From Lachnospiraceae bacterium (lineage in GTDB: Bacteria > Bacillota > Clostridia > Lachnospirales > Lachnospiraceae): a stretch of DNA of 64,000 nt. The DNA lies in NCBI GenBank assembly GCA_009774145.1, contig VSND01000002.1, positions 80,974 through 144,973 on the forward strand, in the 5' to 3' direction. This document shows, one piece after another, positions 1-9,048 of this stretch; position 1 is the first letter of the stretch, and the number at the start of each line of letters is the position of its first letter. The notes beneath the pieces are model-generated. The model did no database searches. It was not told where the DNA came from and was given only the letters and a program-made list of their open reading frames with translations. Both the position numbers and the translations under genes were made by a program.

Positions 1-459
1 AAATACCGTAAATTTGGGATTGGATATTCCGATCGGAGTACCGCCGGTAAGAATATACGCCGTTCCCCGACAGACGCTTGTAACAGCAAGCGTTGTGATA
101 AAAGCAGGTATTTTTCCCTTTGCCGTAATAAAACCGCTGATCATTCCGATGCAGGTTCCAATCGCCACTGCAGAGATAAAAACAATCACCGTGCTTTGTG
201 TCGCTCTGAAAATATAGGCACAAATCACTCCGACAAACGCATATACCGCCCCAACTGAAAGATCAATATCTCCAAGCAGTATGATCATGAACATCCCCAC
301 TGCCGAAATGCCGGTTACTGAAATCTGGCGCAGTACATTGATCAGATTGGAAAACGTAAAGAAATTTCGGGAAAAGTATGAAAACAGAACAACCTCCAGT
401 AAAAGCACTGCCACCAGCGTTCCCTGCCGGATTATCTCTTTATTCTTTGATAGATTCAT
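1..459 (-). CDS. Sugar ABC transporter permease, N-terminal part (RbsC-like)
   Basis: This is the first 153 codons of a membrane permease that is cut by the left edge. It starts at an ATG (459-457) behind a good GGAGGATGAGAAG ribosome site. The protein opens with MNLSKNKEII and then hydrophobic helices. It carries the RbsC-family signature GDIDLSVGAVYAF around residues 88-100 and a FITTLA segment near 140. It would form the channel for the ATPase that ends 15 bases upstream, importing a pentose- or hexose-like sugar. The family call is firm; the sugar is not known. It is the last visible gene of an epimerase-binding protein-ATPase-permease operon. Confidence 0.9.
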   Translation of the reverse strand, partial: MNLSKNKEIIRQGTLVAVLLLEVVLFSYFSRNFFTFSNLINVLRQISVTGISAVGMFMIILLGDIDLSVGAVYAFVGVICAYIFRATQSTVIVFISAVAIGTCIGMISGFITAKGKIPAFITTLAVTSVCRGTAYILTGGTPIGISNPKFTVF

Positions 460-474
460 CTTCTCATCCTCCGT

Positions 475-1974
475 TTAACTTATGGCCGCATGCATGATCT
501 GTTCCTGGTCAAGCTCATTCGAAGGTCTGTTCAGCTTGATTTCACCGTCATGCATAACCAGAATTCTGTGACTGACCCGAAGAACTTCCGGCAGATCAGA
601 GGAAATCATAAGAATACTCTTTCCTTCCTCTGCAAGCTGACGCATGATTCCATAGATCTCCGCCTTGGCTCCCACATCCACACCTCTGGTCGGTTCATCC
701 AGAATCACCACATCCAGATCCAGAGCAAGCCATTTGGATATGACCACTTTCTGCTGATTTCCTCCGCTGAGACGTTCTATCATCTGCTGCTGTCCTGCTG
801 TTACTATGCCCAGCCTGTCAATGTATTCTTCTGTCAGACTGGTTTCCATTGTACGGTTCTTCAGTACTGCCGGCATCTTTTTCAGTGCAGCCAGTGTAAG
901 ATTGTCTCTTACATCCAGTTTTGTAATCAGTCCCAGATGTTTCCGGTCCTCAGGTATCATTCCGATTCCCTGCCGGATGGCATCCCTGGGATTCCGGATC
1001 CGGATCTGCTTTCCATCCTTGTATAAAACACCGTCTCCCATGGGATCGATTCCGAAAATCATTCTGGCCAGCTCGGTTCTTCCCGCACCTACCAGTCCGA
1101 AAATACCCAGAATCTCTCCTTTGTAGATCCGAAAATCCAGCTTTTTTCCGAATTTCCCCACGGAAATATTCCTGCCTTCCAGCCGGACTTCCTCATGTTT
1201 TCTCTCTCCTTCACAGGCGTCATCCGATACAAATTCCCGGCCGATAATCATTTTTACCAGGTCGTTTTCTGTCGTATCTGCCACATGAACGGTATCGATC
1301 ATCTCCCCGTCCCGGAATACAGTAATCCGGTCGCCGATCTCAAAGATCTCCTCCATCCGGTGCGAAATATAGACAATGCTCACACCACTGGCTTTCAGAG
1401 AACGGATCAGGGAGAACAGGGTTACCACTTCCTTTTCCGAAAGGCTCGAGGTCGGTTCATCCAGAATAATGATCTTCGCATCATGCGAAAGACATTTCGC
1501 GATCTCCACGCACTGCTTCTGGGCAGTTGTCAAAGTCTCTACTACAGCTGTTGGAGAAACATCTTCCATATTTACCCTTCTCATCTGCTCTCTGGCTGTC
1601 TGCATCATCTTCTTCCGATCCAGCACAATCCCCTTCACAGGCTCATATCCTATACAGATATTTTCTGCTATGGTCATGTTCTCCATGAGATTAAATTCCT
1701 GAAAAACCATGCTGATCCCTTTTTCCAGAGCCGTTACCGGACTGTCAAGTTCTGCTTCCTTCAGCTCTCCTTCCTGATCCATCAGTAAGATCCGCCCCTC
1801 ATCTTTCTGATGAATCCCTGTAAGAATCTTCATCAATGTTGATTTGCCGGCGCCGTTCTCTCCGATCAGTACATGTACTTCGCCTCTTCTCAGATTAAAG
1901 TTCACTTTATTCAATACCGTGACGCCGGAAAATCGTTTGGTAATATTGCTCATCTGTAATATTACATCACTCAA
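475..1974 (-). CDS. Sugar ABC transporter ATP-binding protein (RbsA/MglA-like)
   Basis: A 499-residue double ATPase that powers sugar import. The first nucleotide-binding half has Walker A GENGAGKST at residues 38-46 and a Walker B region ILDEPTSSLS near 170. The second half begins near 280 (GIFGLVGAGRTEL, a degenerate P-loop usual in this family) and has the signature LSGGNQQKVV followed by ILDEPTRGVDVGAK. The length is normal for RbsA/MglA-type proteins. It lies between a binding-protein gene and a permease in one operon, with short gaps, so the three form one transporter. The substrate cannot be read from the ATPase. Confidence 0.93.
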   Translation of the reverse strand: MSDVILQMSNITKRFSGVTVLNKVNFNLRRGEVHVLIGENGAGKSTLMKILTGIHQKDEGRILLMDQEGELKEAELDSPVTALEKGISMVFQEFNLMENMTIAENICIGYEPVKGIVLDRKKMMQTAREQMRRVNMEDVSPTAVVETLTTAQKQCVEIAKCLSHDAKIIILDEPTSSLSEKEVVTLFSLIRSLKASGVSIVYISHRMEEIFEIGDRITVFRDGEMIDTVHVADTTENDLVKMIIGREFVSDDACEGERKHEEVRLEGRNISVGKFGKKLDFRIYKGEILGIFGLVGAGRTELARMIFGIDPMGDGVLYKDGKQIRIRNPRDAIRQGIGMIPEDRKHLGLITKLDVRDNLTLAALKKMPAVLKNRTMETSLTEEYIDRLGIVTAGQQQMIERLSGGNQQKVVISKWLALDLDVVILDEPTRGVDVGAKAEIYGIMRQLAEEGKSILMISSDLPEVLRVSHRILVMHDGEIKLNRPSNELDQEQIMHAAIS

Positions 1975-2037
1975 AATAACTGTCCCTCCAGCTTTCCAGA
2001 AGCGGGCTGCCGCTCACAGCAGCCCGTCAGTCCTCTC

Positions 2038-3081
2038 CTATTTCAACAGTTCCTGATCTCTGTCAATAATATCCTGTACATTGTCTTTTGTAACTACCTC
2101 TGCATCAATGGCAATATTTTCCACCGTTTCTCCGTTCAGGCATTTGACGGCATTGGACATTGCCTGATATCCCATCTCATAAGGATTCTGTGCAACCGTT
2201 GCCACAAGATTCGTTTCTGCCTGAATTGCTTCCATGACCTCATTGTCTGAATCGACAGATACCACTTTAATATCCGGGCGGTTTACAGACTGCGTTGCTG
2301 AATATGCTCCAAGCGCACACTCTGCATTGCATCCAAAGAACAGCTCGATCTCTCCATTGGACTGAATCAGATTCTCACTGGTTTCCAGAGAGGTGGTGCG
2401 GCTTCCTCCCACATCCTGATTCGCAACGATTTCAATATCCGGATACTCCTTTTCTATCGTATCCACGAAACCGTCTTCTCTGTCTTTGGTGGCAGATGCC
2501 GCCGCCCATCCGACGATTGCAATCTTCCCTTTTCCATCCAGTTCTTTTCCAACAAATTCTGCTGCCATCACACCGATCTGATAATTATCCGAAGCCACAT
2601 GAGAAGTTACTTCTGTTCCGCTGATGCCAATATCACTTGTCATAACCGGAATATTCTTCGTATTCTGAAGTTCATCTACAGTTGGTACAATGCCTTCTGA
2701 ATTACAGGGGCCTACGATCAGCATATCAATACCCATTTCTACCATGTTCTCAATATCTGCAACCTGCTGTGCCTCATCACCATCTGCAAATTTGTAGATA
2801 AATTCCACTCCCTGTTCATCCGCTGCCGCCTGACACCCATTCATCTCAAGTTCCCAGTGCTGGACCATGCTGTAGCCTGCGGAGAATCCAACCAGAAGCT
2901 TATCTCCAGGTTCTGTACCCGATCCCTGTTCTCCTTCAGAACTGTCTGCCGGTGCATCCGCCGGTGTGTTCTCCGCTGCATTGTCCGCTGATGAATTACT
3001 GTCCGTACCGCCTCCGCAGGCTGTCAGACTTACACACAGCAGTGTTGCCATCATCATTCTTCCCAGCTTTTTCATAGCCAT
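2038..3081 (-). CDS. Sugar ABC transporter substrate-binding lipoprotein
   Basis: A 347-residue secreted binding protein of the Peripla_BP_4 (ribose/galactose-binding) type. The N-terminus MAMKKLGRMM, a hydrophobic stretch and the lipobox LTAC (cysteine at residue 22) show a lipoprotein signal. A low-complexity Ser/Ala/Glu linker follows, then the two-lobed binding domain from about residue 60. The start at 3081 has GGAGAAAACTGGA before it; a second ATG two codons in is an alternative. It delivers a sugar to the ATPase and permease downstream. The epimerase-like gene upstream suggests a ketose or rare sugar, which is inference. Confidence 0.92.
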   Translation of the reverse strand: MAMKKLGRMMMATLLCVSLTACGGGTDSNSSADNAAENTPADAPADSSEGEQGSGTEPGDKLLVGFSAGYSMVQHWELEMNGCQAAADEQGVEFIYKFADGDEAQQVADIENMVEMGIDMLIVGPCNSEGIVPTVDELQNTKNIPVMTSDIGISGTEVTSHVASDNYQIGVMAAEFVGKELDGKGKIAIVGWAAASATKDREDGFVDTIEKEYPDIEIVANQDVGGSRTTSLETSENLIQSNGEIELFFGCNAECALGAYSATQSVNRPDIKVVSVDSDNEVMEAIQAETNLVATVAQNPYEMGYQAMSNAVKCLNGETVENIAIDAEVVTKDNVQDIIDRDQELLK

Positions 3082-3111
3082 TCCAGTTTTCTCCTTTTCG
3101 TGTTTTAATTA

Positions 3112-3942
3112 TTATTTTATTTCTGCAAAAAGTTTCCTCAAATATACGATGGATTCCTCCGTATACTGATCATAAAATTCGTCACAGCGTTTTCCGCCAA
3201 ACGGATCTGCTGCTGCCGGAAGCAGTTCCATTGAAACCCAGCCGTCATAGTGAATATCACGCAGTGCTCCGGCAATCTCCTTAAAGTCAATATGCCCTCT
3301 TCCAGGTGCTGCACGATTGCTGTCTGCAATGTGTACATAAAACAGTTTATCACCCACATTGCGAATCGCGGCTCCCATATCGCTCTCCTCAATATTCATG
3401 TGATAGGTATCCGCCATCACACCCACATTAGGCAGGTTAATATCATTAACCATCTTAAGTGCCTGATCCAACCGGTTAATCAGATAGGTTTCATAACGAT
3501 TCCATGCTTCCAGCGTAAGCCGGATTCCTTTTTCCGCCGCGTAGATTCCTGCCTCCCGCAGTCCGGTTACGCCCCAGCTCCACTCCTCTTCCTCTCCTGC
3601 CTCCGCATTCGTCTTCATGCACGTCGTCGCCTGTACCGAAATTGCCTTTGCACCAATCTCGAAAGCAAAATCTGCACATTTTTTCACGTAGTCAACAGCC
3701 TGTCTGCGGATCTGAGGATTACTTGATACGAAGTTCCGTTCCTCATTAAACACTGCACAGATGGAAGATGCTTCGATCTTATGCTGCTCCAGCAGGGACC
3801 TGATCTCTTTGGCATCATAGTTGGACGGCTCACCGACAAAGTCCACTCCGTCGTACCCGAATCTGGCCAGTCGGGCAATTCCTTCGCTGATATCTTCATC
3901 AGCATAAACCAGTGTGTTATAGGATATTTTGATATCCTGCAT
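3112..3942 (-). CDS. Ketose 3-epimerase-like TIM-barrel isomerase
   Basis: A 276-residue sugar phosphate isomerase/epimerase of the xylose-isomerase-like TIM-barrel fold. The metal and catalytic residues of the D-tagatose 3-epimerase group are in place: Glu145 (LEAWNRYE), Asp178 (ADTYHMNIEE), His204 (YVHIADSNR) and Glu239 (SMELL). By family knowledge such enzymes move the configuration at C3 of free ketoses, or act as related isomerases. It is the first gene of the ABC operon, directly downstream of the promoter and operator. It is only distantly like the second epimerase at 40978-41850, so the two probably act on different sugars. IolE- or IolH-type activity cannot be excluded. Confidence 0.8.
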   Translation of the reverse strand: MQDIKISYNTLVYADEDISEGIARLARFGYDGVDFVGEPSNYDAKEIRSLLEQHKIEASSICAVFNEERNFVSSNPQIRRQAVDYVKKCADFAFEIGAKAISVQATTCMKTNAEAGEEEEWSWGVTGLREAGIYAAEKGIRLTLEAWNRYETYLINRLDQALKMVNDINLPNVGVMADTYHMNIEESDMGAAIRNVGDKLFYVHIADSNRAAPGRGHIDFKEIAGALRDIHYDGWVSMELLPAAADPFGGKRCDEFYDQYTEESIVYLRKLFAEIK

Positions 3943-3980
3943 GATAATCCCTCCTTATCCAGCGCGCTCATTGCTAAAAT

Positions 3981-3992
3981 GTAATCGATTAC
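3981..3992. promoter_or_regulatory. LacI-type operator O1
   Basis: A perfect 12-bp palindrome, GTAATCGATTAC. It sits immediately downstream of the -10 box of the epimerase-ABC promoter, over the expected transcription start, where a LacI/GalR repressor would block initiation. No lacI gene lies next to it here. Confidence 0.65.
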
Positions 3993-3996
3993 TTTT

Positions 3997-4025
3997 CTTA
4001 TACCATAATTATCATATTCTGTCAA
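3997..4025 (-). promoter_or_regulatory. Sigma-A promoter of the epimerase-ABC operon
   Basis: On the minus strand TTGACA (4025-4020), a 17-base spacer and TATAAG (4002-3997) form a near-consensus promoter. It points at the epimerase gene that starts at 3942, with operator O1 just downstream. Confidence 0.75.
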
Positions 4026-4136
4026 TGTTATTTTATGTATATTTTGACCGAATTGGAATTATTATACAAATTTTTCTATTTATTTCATACAATATATACA
4101 ATGTTTTTGCACGTCAGCTCTGCCTTGCAAAATTTC

Positions 4137-4158
4137 AAAATGTAATTGTTTACATTTT
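4137..4158. promoter_or_regulatory. LacI-type operator O2 (upstream)
   Basis: A perfect inverted repeat with half-sites AAAATGTAA and TTACATTTT and a 4-base spacer. It resembles O1 and lies about 155 bp upstream of it, so a tetrameric LacI-type repressor could loop between the two. That is inference. Confidence 0.55.
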
Positions 4159-4203
4159 ATGGTATGGAATACCTGGAACTGAAAAACATCGGTATGCCGG
4201 TTT

Positions 4204-4389
4204 TCAGTCTGATTCTATCCTGTATTTATGCGGATAATAGTTTTGCGGCCTGTCTGTATCTGTTTCTTTCCCCGCATATGTCTCAAACCACTTTTCATAG
4301 TCCGGGTTATTCCAGATGGTGCCGTCTTTACTGTTGTCAAGGAAATTCCAATACAGCTTCCGTGGCGAACCGTTTTCGTTATAAGTCAT
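4204..4389 (-). pseudogene. Fragment of unknown gene attached to a BlaI remnant
   Basis: A 61-residue open frame that begins MTYNENGSPRKL and ends YYPHKYRIESD. It is rich in Trp, Tyr and Asp, and looks like the C-terminal tail of a larger protein rather than a complete one. It overlaps the end of the BlaI-like remnant. In intact loci a BlaR1-type sensor often follows blaI, so this may be all that is left of a partner gene, but I do not recognise it. Confidence 0.35.
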
Positions 4390-4587
4390 CACAAATTTTA
4401 TTAATCAGTTCATTCGTTTCGGCTTCCTGCACTTCTTCTTTGGGAATATATGTTGTGTTTTTATTCCAGCCCAGCTCTTTTGTAAGAGCATTTCAACATG
4501 TTTTGCCTGCACATCCCCCTCTTTCCAGAGAATGTCAATAGATAACATCGGCATATCCACAATGTCTGTCTTCTGGTTTTCGGTATT
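4379..4587 (-). pseudogene. Remnant of a BlaI/MecI/CopY-family repressor
   Basis: Two frames together give a degraded winged-helix repressor. The first frame reads about 28 residues including LSIDILWKEGDVQAKHVEMLL. After a one-frame shift it reads KELGWNKNTTYIPKEEVQEAE and ends TNELINKICDDL. In intact BlaI proteins a NTTY motif is followed by the recognition helix and wing before the KEEVQ segment. Here these are joined directly, so an internal deletion plus a frameshift have destroyed the gene. The start is also missing. The family call comes from these motifs only. Confidence 0.6.
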
Positions 4588-4598
4588 TCAGTCCATCA

Positions 4599-4650
4599 AA
4601 AATCCCTCCGCTCTGACATGTGATATTCACATGCAGAACAGAGGGATTTC
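4599..4650 (-). terminator. Terminator of the V-ATPase operon
   Basis: A long hairpin reading AATCCCTCTGTTCTGCATGT on the minus strand, a short loop, and a matching arm ending in GGGATTTTTG. It lies just after the stop of the V-ATPase D subunit (4677), on the strand of that operon. Confidence 0.75.
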
Positions 4651-4676
4651 CTTTCCAGGATCGGTCCCGGCTTTCG

Positions 4677-5351
4677 TTACTGCGCCTTCGCCGCCTGTTT
4701 TTCTTTATAATGATGTGCATCTTCCAACATCATATCCTTGACCTTCATCAGACGAATCTGAGAGGAACGCTCATTCTCATCCAGCTTCATCGTAATGTAT
4801 TTGATGTTTGCCTGCGCCTGCGGAATGATGACATGCTCCAGCGCGTTTACACGCCGGCGGGTCTTCTCGATCTCCGCCGCCATGAGCTGACACGCCTTTT
4901 CCGCTTCTGCCAGACGAAGCATCTCCGGCAGAATATCTGCCAGGGACTTGACTGCGTCGTCCAGATCACTGGAAGTAAATGCAAAGCCGTAGGAATAGAT
5001 GTCATTCTCGTCTGCTGTCCGGGTCTTGTATTCGAAAACCGGGATATCCACGCTCATGACATTCTTCTTATCTGTCTCCAGATAGACCTCCTGCTTGGGC
5101 GCCATCAGAGCCGTATGCAGCGTCTCTTCCGACATGCCGGCCTTCGCTACGACAAAATTCTTATTTGCCGCCTGAATACCTGCCTCCACCTTCTGACGAA
5201 GCGCCATATTCTCCCGGACCAGATCCAGGAACTGCCGCATGAGCTCATCGCGTTTATCCTTCAGGAGCTTGTGACCTTTTCTGGCCGTCGCCAGCTTTTT
5301 CTTCTGGCGGGTCAGCTCCATACGGGTTGGGTTCACCTGCGTAGCTGCCAA
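4677..5351 (-). CDS. ntpD: V-type ATP synthase/ATPase subunit D
   Basis: A 224-residue central-stalk subunit. The start (MAATQVNPTRMELTRQKKKL) and the two long, charged helices at the N- and C-termini, separated by a short globular part, are typical of subunit D. It turns inside the A3B3 head and couples ATP hydrolysis to the membrane ring. It is the last gene of the nine-gene operon, 13 bases after subunit B, and is followed by a terminator. The usual length is about 200-225 residues. Confidence 0.95.
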   Translation of the reverse strand: MAATQVNPTRMELTRQKKKLATARKGHKLLKDKRDELMRQFLDLVRENMALRQKVEAGIQAANKNFVVAKAGMSEETLHTALMAPKQEVYLETDKKNVMSVDIPVFEYKTRTADENDIYSYGFAFTSSDLDDAVKSLADILPEMLRLAEAEKACQLMAAEIEKTRRRVNALEHVIIPQAQANIKYITMKLDENERSSQIRLMKVKDMMLEDAHHYKEKQAAKAQ

Positions 5352-5364
5352 CTAGCCCACCCCC

Positions 5365-6738
5365 TTACTGTTTTCCATAATACAGATCCAGATATTTATC
5401 GTCGATACGTTTCAGCTCGGACCTCGGAAGGATGGACAGCAGTTTCCAGCCGATGTTCAGCGTCTCTTCGATGTCACGGTCCGCCTGGAAGCCCTGAGAT
5501 ACATACTCCTTCTCGAACTCATCCGCAAATTTCGCATAGATCAGGTCCATATCGGAAAGCGCAGCTTCACCAAGAATGGTCATCAGCTCTTTTGCGTCTT
5601 TTCCACGGGCATAAGCCGCAAACAGCTGGTTCAGCGTGTTGGAGTGGTCTCCACGGGTCTTGCCCTCGCCGATACCCTTATCCTTCAGACGGGACAAAGA
5701 CGGCAGTACGTCGATGGGCGGATTGACACCCTTACGGTAAAGCTCACGGCTTAAGATCACCTGGCCCTCGGTGATGTAACCGGTCAGGTCAGGAATCGGG
5801 TGGGTCTTGTCATCCTCGGGCATGGTCAGGATCGGAAGCATGGTGATGGAGCCTTCCTTTCCTTTCTGACGGCCTGCGCGCTCGTATAACTGAGCCAGGT
5901 CCGTGTACATGTATCCCGGATAACCCCGGCGTCCCGGAACTTCTTTCCGCGCTGCGGAAATCTCACGGAGCGCATCTGCATAGTTGGTGATATCCGTCAG
6001 GATGACCAGCACGTGCATGTCTTTTTCAAATGCCAGATACTCGGCTGCGGTCAGTGCCATACGGGGCGTTGCAATACGCTCAACAGCCGGGTCATTTGCC
6101 AGATTGACAAAGAGGACGGTACGGTCGATGGCGCCGGTCTCCTTAAAACTCTCTACGAAGAAGTTGGATTCCTCGAAAGTAATACCCATGGCTGCAAATA
6201 CCACGGCAAAACGCTCGTCTTTTCCGCGTACCTTCGCCTGTCTTGCGATCTGCGCCGCCAGCTGTGCATGAGGCAGACCGGACATGGAGAAGATCGGAAG
6301 CTTCTGCCCGCGGACCAGCGTATTCAGTCCGTCAATGGCGGACACACCGGTCTGAATAAACTCATTCGGGTAGCTTCTGGCTGCCGGGTTCATGGGCAGG
6401 CCGTTGATATCCATTCTCTTGTCCGGAAGGATCTCGGGACCGCCGTCGATGGGGCGTCCCATACCGTCGAAGACACGGCCCAGCATATCCTCAGATGCAC
6501 CCAGCTCCACGCCTCTTCCGAGGAAACGTACTTTACTGTTGGAGAGGTTGATACCGGTGGAACTCTCATAGAGCTGTACCATGGCGTCGCTTCCGTTTAC
6601 TTCCAGCACCTTGCACCGGCGGATCTCACCGTTAGCCAGCTCGATTTCACCCAGCTCATCATAAGTAACGCCTTCTACGCCCTGCACCAGCATCAGCGGT
6701 CCGGCTACTTCCTGTATGGTTCTATACTCTTTCGGCAT
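5365..6738 (-). CDS. ntpB: V-type ATPase non-catalytic subunit B
   Basis: A 457-residue regulatory head subunit. It has the alpha/beta-barrel N-terminus (MPKEYRTIQEVAGPLMLVQG) and a nucleotide-fold domain in which the P-loop lysine is missing: the region reads FSMSGLPHAQLAAQIARQAK instead of GxGKT. This is the normal mark of B subunits. The motif PGRRGYPGYMYTDLAQLYERAG is conserved. The gene starts at the base next to the stop of subunit A, which implies coupled translation. Confidence 0.97.
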   Translation of the reverse strand: MPKEYRTIQEVAGPLMLVQGVEGVTYDELGEIELANGEIRRCKVLEVNGSDAMVQLYESSTGINLSNSKVRFLGRGVELGASEDMLGRVFDGMGRPIDGGPEILPDKRMDINGLPMNPAARSYPNEFIQTGVSAIDGLNTLVRGQKLPIFSMSGLPHAQLAAQIARQAKVRGKDERFAVVFAAMGITFEESNFFVESFKETGAIDRTVLFVNLANDPAVERIATPRMALTAAEYLAFEKDMHVLVILTDITNYADALREISAARKEVPGRRGYPGYMYTDLAQLYERAGRQKGKEGSITMLPILTMPEDDKTHPIPDLTGYITEGQVILSRELYRKGVNPPIDVLPSLSRLKDKGIGEGKTRGDHSNTLNQLFAAYARGKDAKELMTILGEAALSDMDLIYAKFADEFEKEYVSQGFQADRDIEETLNIGWKLLSILPRSELKRIDDKYLDLYYGKQ

Positions 6739-8508
6739 TTAGAAGTCCTCCTTTCCGCATGCGTCTTTGATCTGAGATGCGAGTTCTTTCATGATCTTGT
6801 CATACTCTTCATCCAGACTCTCTTCAGTTACATATTTATAACGTCCGATCTGCTCACGGACTGCAAGGTCAATGAGACCTTTGACGCCTGCGCCATTCTT
6901 CAGAGCCTCCATCGTCTGGTCATAGTAAGCCAGTACCAGCTTCATCATCAGAAGCTGCTTCTTCAGAGAGGTATAGGTGTCGACCTCATGGAAGGAGTTC
7001 TGATGGAGGAAGTCCTCACGGATGGAGCGGGCTGCTTCCATCTTCAGACGGTCCGGTGCGGAAAGTGCATCCATACCAACCATCTGCACGATCTCGTTCA
7101 GCTCTGCCTCTTCCTGCAGAAGGGACATCATGGACTGGCGTCCTGCCATCCACTCTTCGGATACGTTCTTGTCAAACCATCCGGAGATATTGTCCAGATA
7201 CAGGGAGTAGCTGGTCAGCCAGTTGATGGCCGGAAAATGTCTCTTGTATGCAAGGGCGGAATCCAGGCCCCAGAACACCTTGACAATCCGCAGGGTCGCC
7301 TGGGATACCGGCTCGGAAGTATCACCGCCGGGCGGGGATACGGCGCCGATGACAGACAATGCTCCTTCTCTTCCGTCTTTTCCGAGATTGATCACATGGC
7401 CGGCACGCTCGTAGAACTGTGCCAGACGGGAACCCAGATATGCCGGGTAACCTTCCTCACCGGGCATCTCCTCCAGACGTCCGGACATCTCACGCAGAGC
7501 CTCTGCCCAGCGGGAGGTGGAGTCTGCCATCAGCGCCACGGAATAACCCATGTCACGGAAATACTCCGCGATCGTAATACCGGTATAGATGGATGCCTCA
7601 CGGGCTGCCACCGGCATATCGGATGTATTGGCAATCAGAACGGTACGCTCCATCAGGGACTTACCGGTCTTCGGGTCTTTCAGTTCCGGAAACTCGTTCA
7701 GAACGTCGGTCATCTCATTTCCGCGCTCGCCGCAGCCGATATAGACCACGATGTCTGCCTCCGCCCATTTTGCCAGCTGATGCTGAATAACCGTCTTGCC
7801 GCTTCCGAAGGGTCCCGGTACGGCTGCCACACCGCCTTTTGCGATGGGGAAGAACATGTCAACCACGCGCTGTCCGGTGATCAGCGGCATGCTGGGCGGA
7901 AGCTTCTCCTTGTACGGACGGCCTTTACGAACCGGCCACTTCTGCATCAGCGTCACATCCCTGTCGCCGTCCGGCGTCGTAACCACTGCAACCACATCTT
8001 CTACCGTAAATTCTCCGGCTTTGATCTCCTTGATCGTACCCTGGATTCCATAAGGGATCATAATCCGCTGCTCCACCACAGCGGTCTCCTGTACGGTACC
8101 GATAATATCTCCGGCTTCTACTGCATCGCCGGCCTTTGCGGTCGGTACAAAATTCCATTTCAGTTCACGTTTCAGGGAGGGAACCTCCACACCGCGCTTT
8201 AAGCTGTTGCCGCCGGATACCTTCATGATATCGTCCAGCGGTCTCTGGATCCCATCATAAATGCTGGTGATCAGACCCGGTCCAAGTTCCACGGACAACG
8301 GCATCTCGGTGGATTCCACCGGCTCGCCCGGTCCAAGTCCCGCCGTCTCCTCATACACCTGGATGGATGCCTCATCGCCATGCATCTCGATGATCTCACC
8401 GATCAGGCGCTGCTTACTTACGCGTACCACGTCAAACATGTTGGCATCACGCATACCGGTAGCGATGACCAGCGGTCCCGCCACTTTTTTAATCGTGCCT
8501 TTACTCAT
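6739..8508 (-). CDS. ntpA: V-type ATPase catalytic subunit A
   Basis: A 589-residue catalytic subunit that hydrolyses ATP in the soluble head. The Walker A motif GPFGSGKT is at residues 232-239, followed by the conserved YIGCGERGNEMTDVL. The non-homologous insert typical of A subunits lies around 100-190. I chose the ATG at 8508 (MSKGTIKKVAGPLVIATG) because it matches the family N-terminus. The open frame extends upstream to 8598, but those 30 residues are basic and unlike the family. The ribosome site before 8508 is weak (GGGTGA), so a GTG at 8526 is possible. Confidence 0.95.
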   Translation of the reverse strand: MSKGTIKKVAGPLVIATGMRDANMFDVVRVSKQRLIGEIIEMHGDEASIQVYEETAGLGPGEPVESTEMPLSVELGPGLITSIYDGIQRPLDDIMKVSGGNSLKRGVEVPSLKRELKWNFVPTAKAGDAVEAGDIIGTVQETAVVEQRIMIPYGIQGTIKEIKAGEFTVEDVVAVVTTPDGDRDVTLMQKWPVRKGRPYKEKLPPSMPLITGQRVVDMFFPIAKGGVAAVPGPFGSGKTVIQHQLAKWAEADIVVYIGCGERGNEMTDVLNEFPELKDPKTGKSLMERTVLIANTSDMPVAAREASIYTGITIAEYFRDMGYSVALMADSTSRWAEALREMSGRLEEMPGEEGYPAYLGSRLAQFYERAGHVINLGKDGREGALSVIGAVSPPGGDTSEPVSQATLRIVKVFWGLDSALAYKRHFPAINWLTSYSLYLDNISGWFDKNVSEEWMAGRQSMMSLLQEEAELNEIVQMVGMDALSAPDRLKMEAARSIREDFLHQNSFHEVDTYTSLKKQLLMMKLVLAYYDQTMEALKNGAGVKGLIDLAVREQIGRYKYVTEESLDEEYDKIMKELASQIKDACGKEDF

Positions 8509-8727
8509 TTGAATGGATTCACCCACTTTCTTCTTTTTTATCGTCTGCTGCTTCAGACGCCTGTTCTCAGCCTGCCGCAGGCTGATCTTATTGAACACGA
8601 AGGTTCAACAAGCATGTGTTCCCGAAAGACTCATAAAAGGACGCCGGTCCTTCAGGCGTGTACCCTGCGCGCGCAGTACCGCTGCATCTTCTGCGGAAAG
8701 AAATGCGGCGCAAAATACGCTGCAGAC

Positions 8728-9048
8728 TTAATCGCTGCCGAACAGAATATCAGATCCTACTGCCTGTTCCACGGATTTCTTCACGCCTGTGATGCCGGCG
8801 CCCGTATTCCCGGACACGCCCGGGATCTGGATGATGGCCGGAACCACCTGCTCCTGATATCTGCTGATCTCATGCTTCAGTTCCGCCGCCAGCGCTTCGG
8901 TGATGTAGATCACCGCATAGTCGCCTTCTGCGATCCTGCGAAGCAGCTTCTCTCCCTCCTGGATGTCGGATACCGGAAATGTATCCAGCCCCAGGGCTGC
9001 GAAACCATAGATGCTGTCATAAGCGCCCATTACTGCGATCTTATACAT
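8728..9048 (-). CDS. ntpG: V-type ATPase subunit F
   Basis: A 106-residue small Rossmann-like stalk subunit (MYKIAVMGAYDSIYGFAALG, then DYAVIYITE) that binds subunit D and the base of the head. Its start overlaps the stop of subunit C by eight bases, as expected for coupled genes. About 220 bases separate it from the subunit A start; I see no further gene in that gap. In enterococcal naming this position is NtpG. Confidence 0.93.
   Translation of the reverse strand: MYKIAVMGAYDSIYGFAALGLDTFPVSDIQEGEKLLRRIAEGDYAVIYITEALAAELKHEISRYQEQVVPAIIQIPGVSGNTGAGITGVKKSVEQAVGSDILFGSD

Noticed and set aside
4620..5726. 368-codon open frame on the plus strand
   Set aside because: It lies opposite to V-ATPase subunits D and B and shows no family motif.
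6013..8202. 729-codon open frame on the plus strand
   Set aside because: It runs opposite to the V-ATPase A and B genes, which are clear family members; it has no ribosome site and reads as a Cys/His-rich mirror product.
8509..8598. N-terminal extension of V-ATPase subunit A
   Set aside because: The 30 extra residues are basic and unlike the family; MSKGTIKKVAGPL at 8508 is the expected start.
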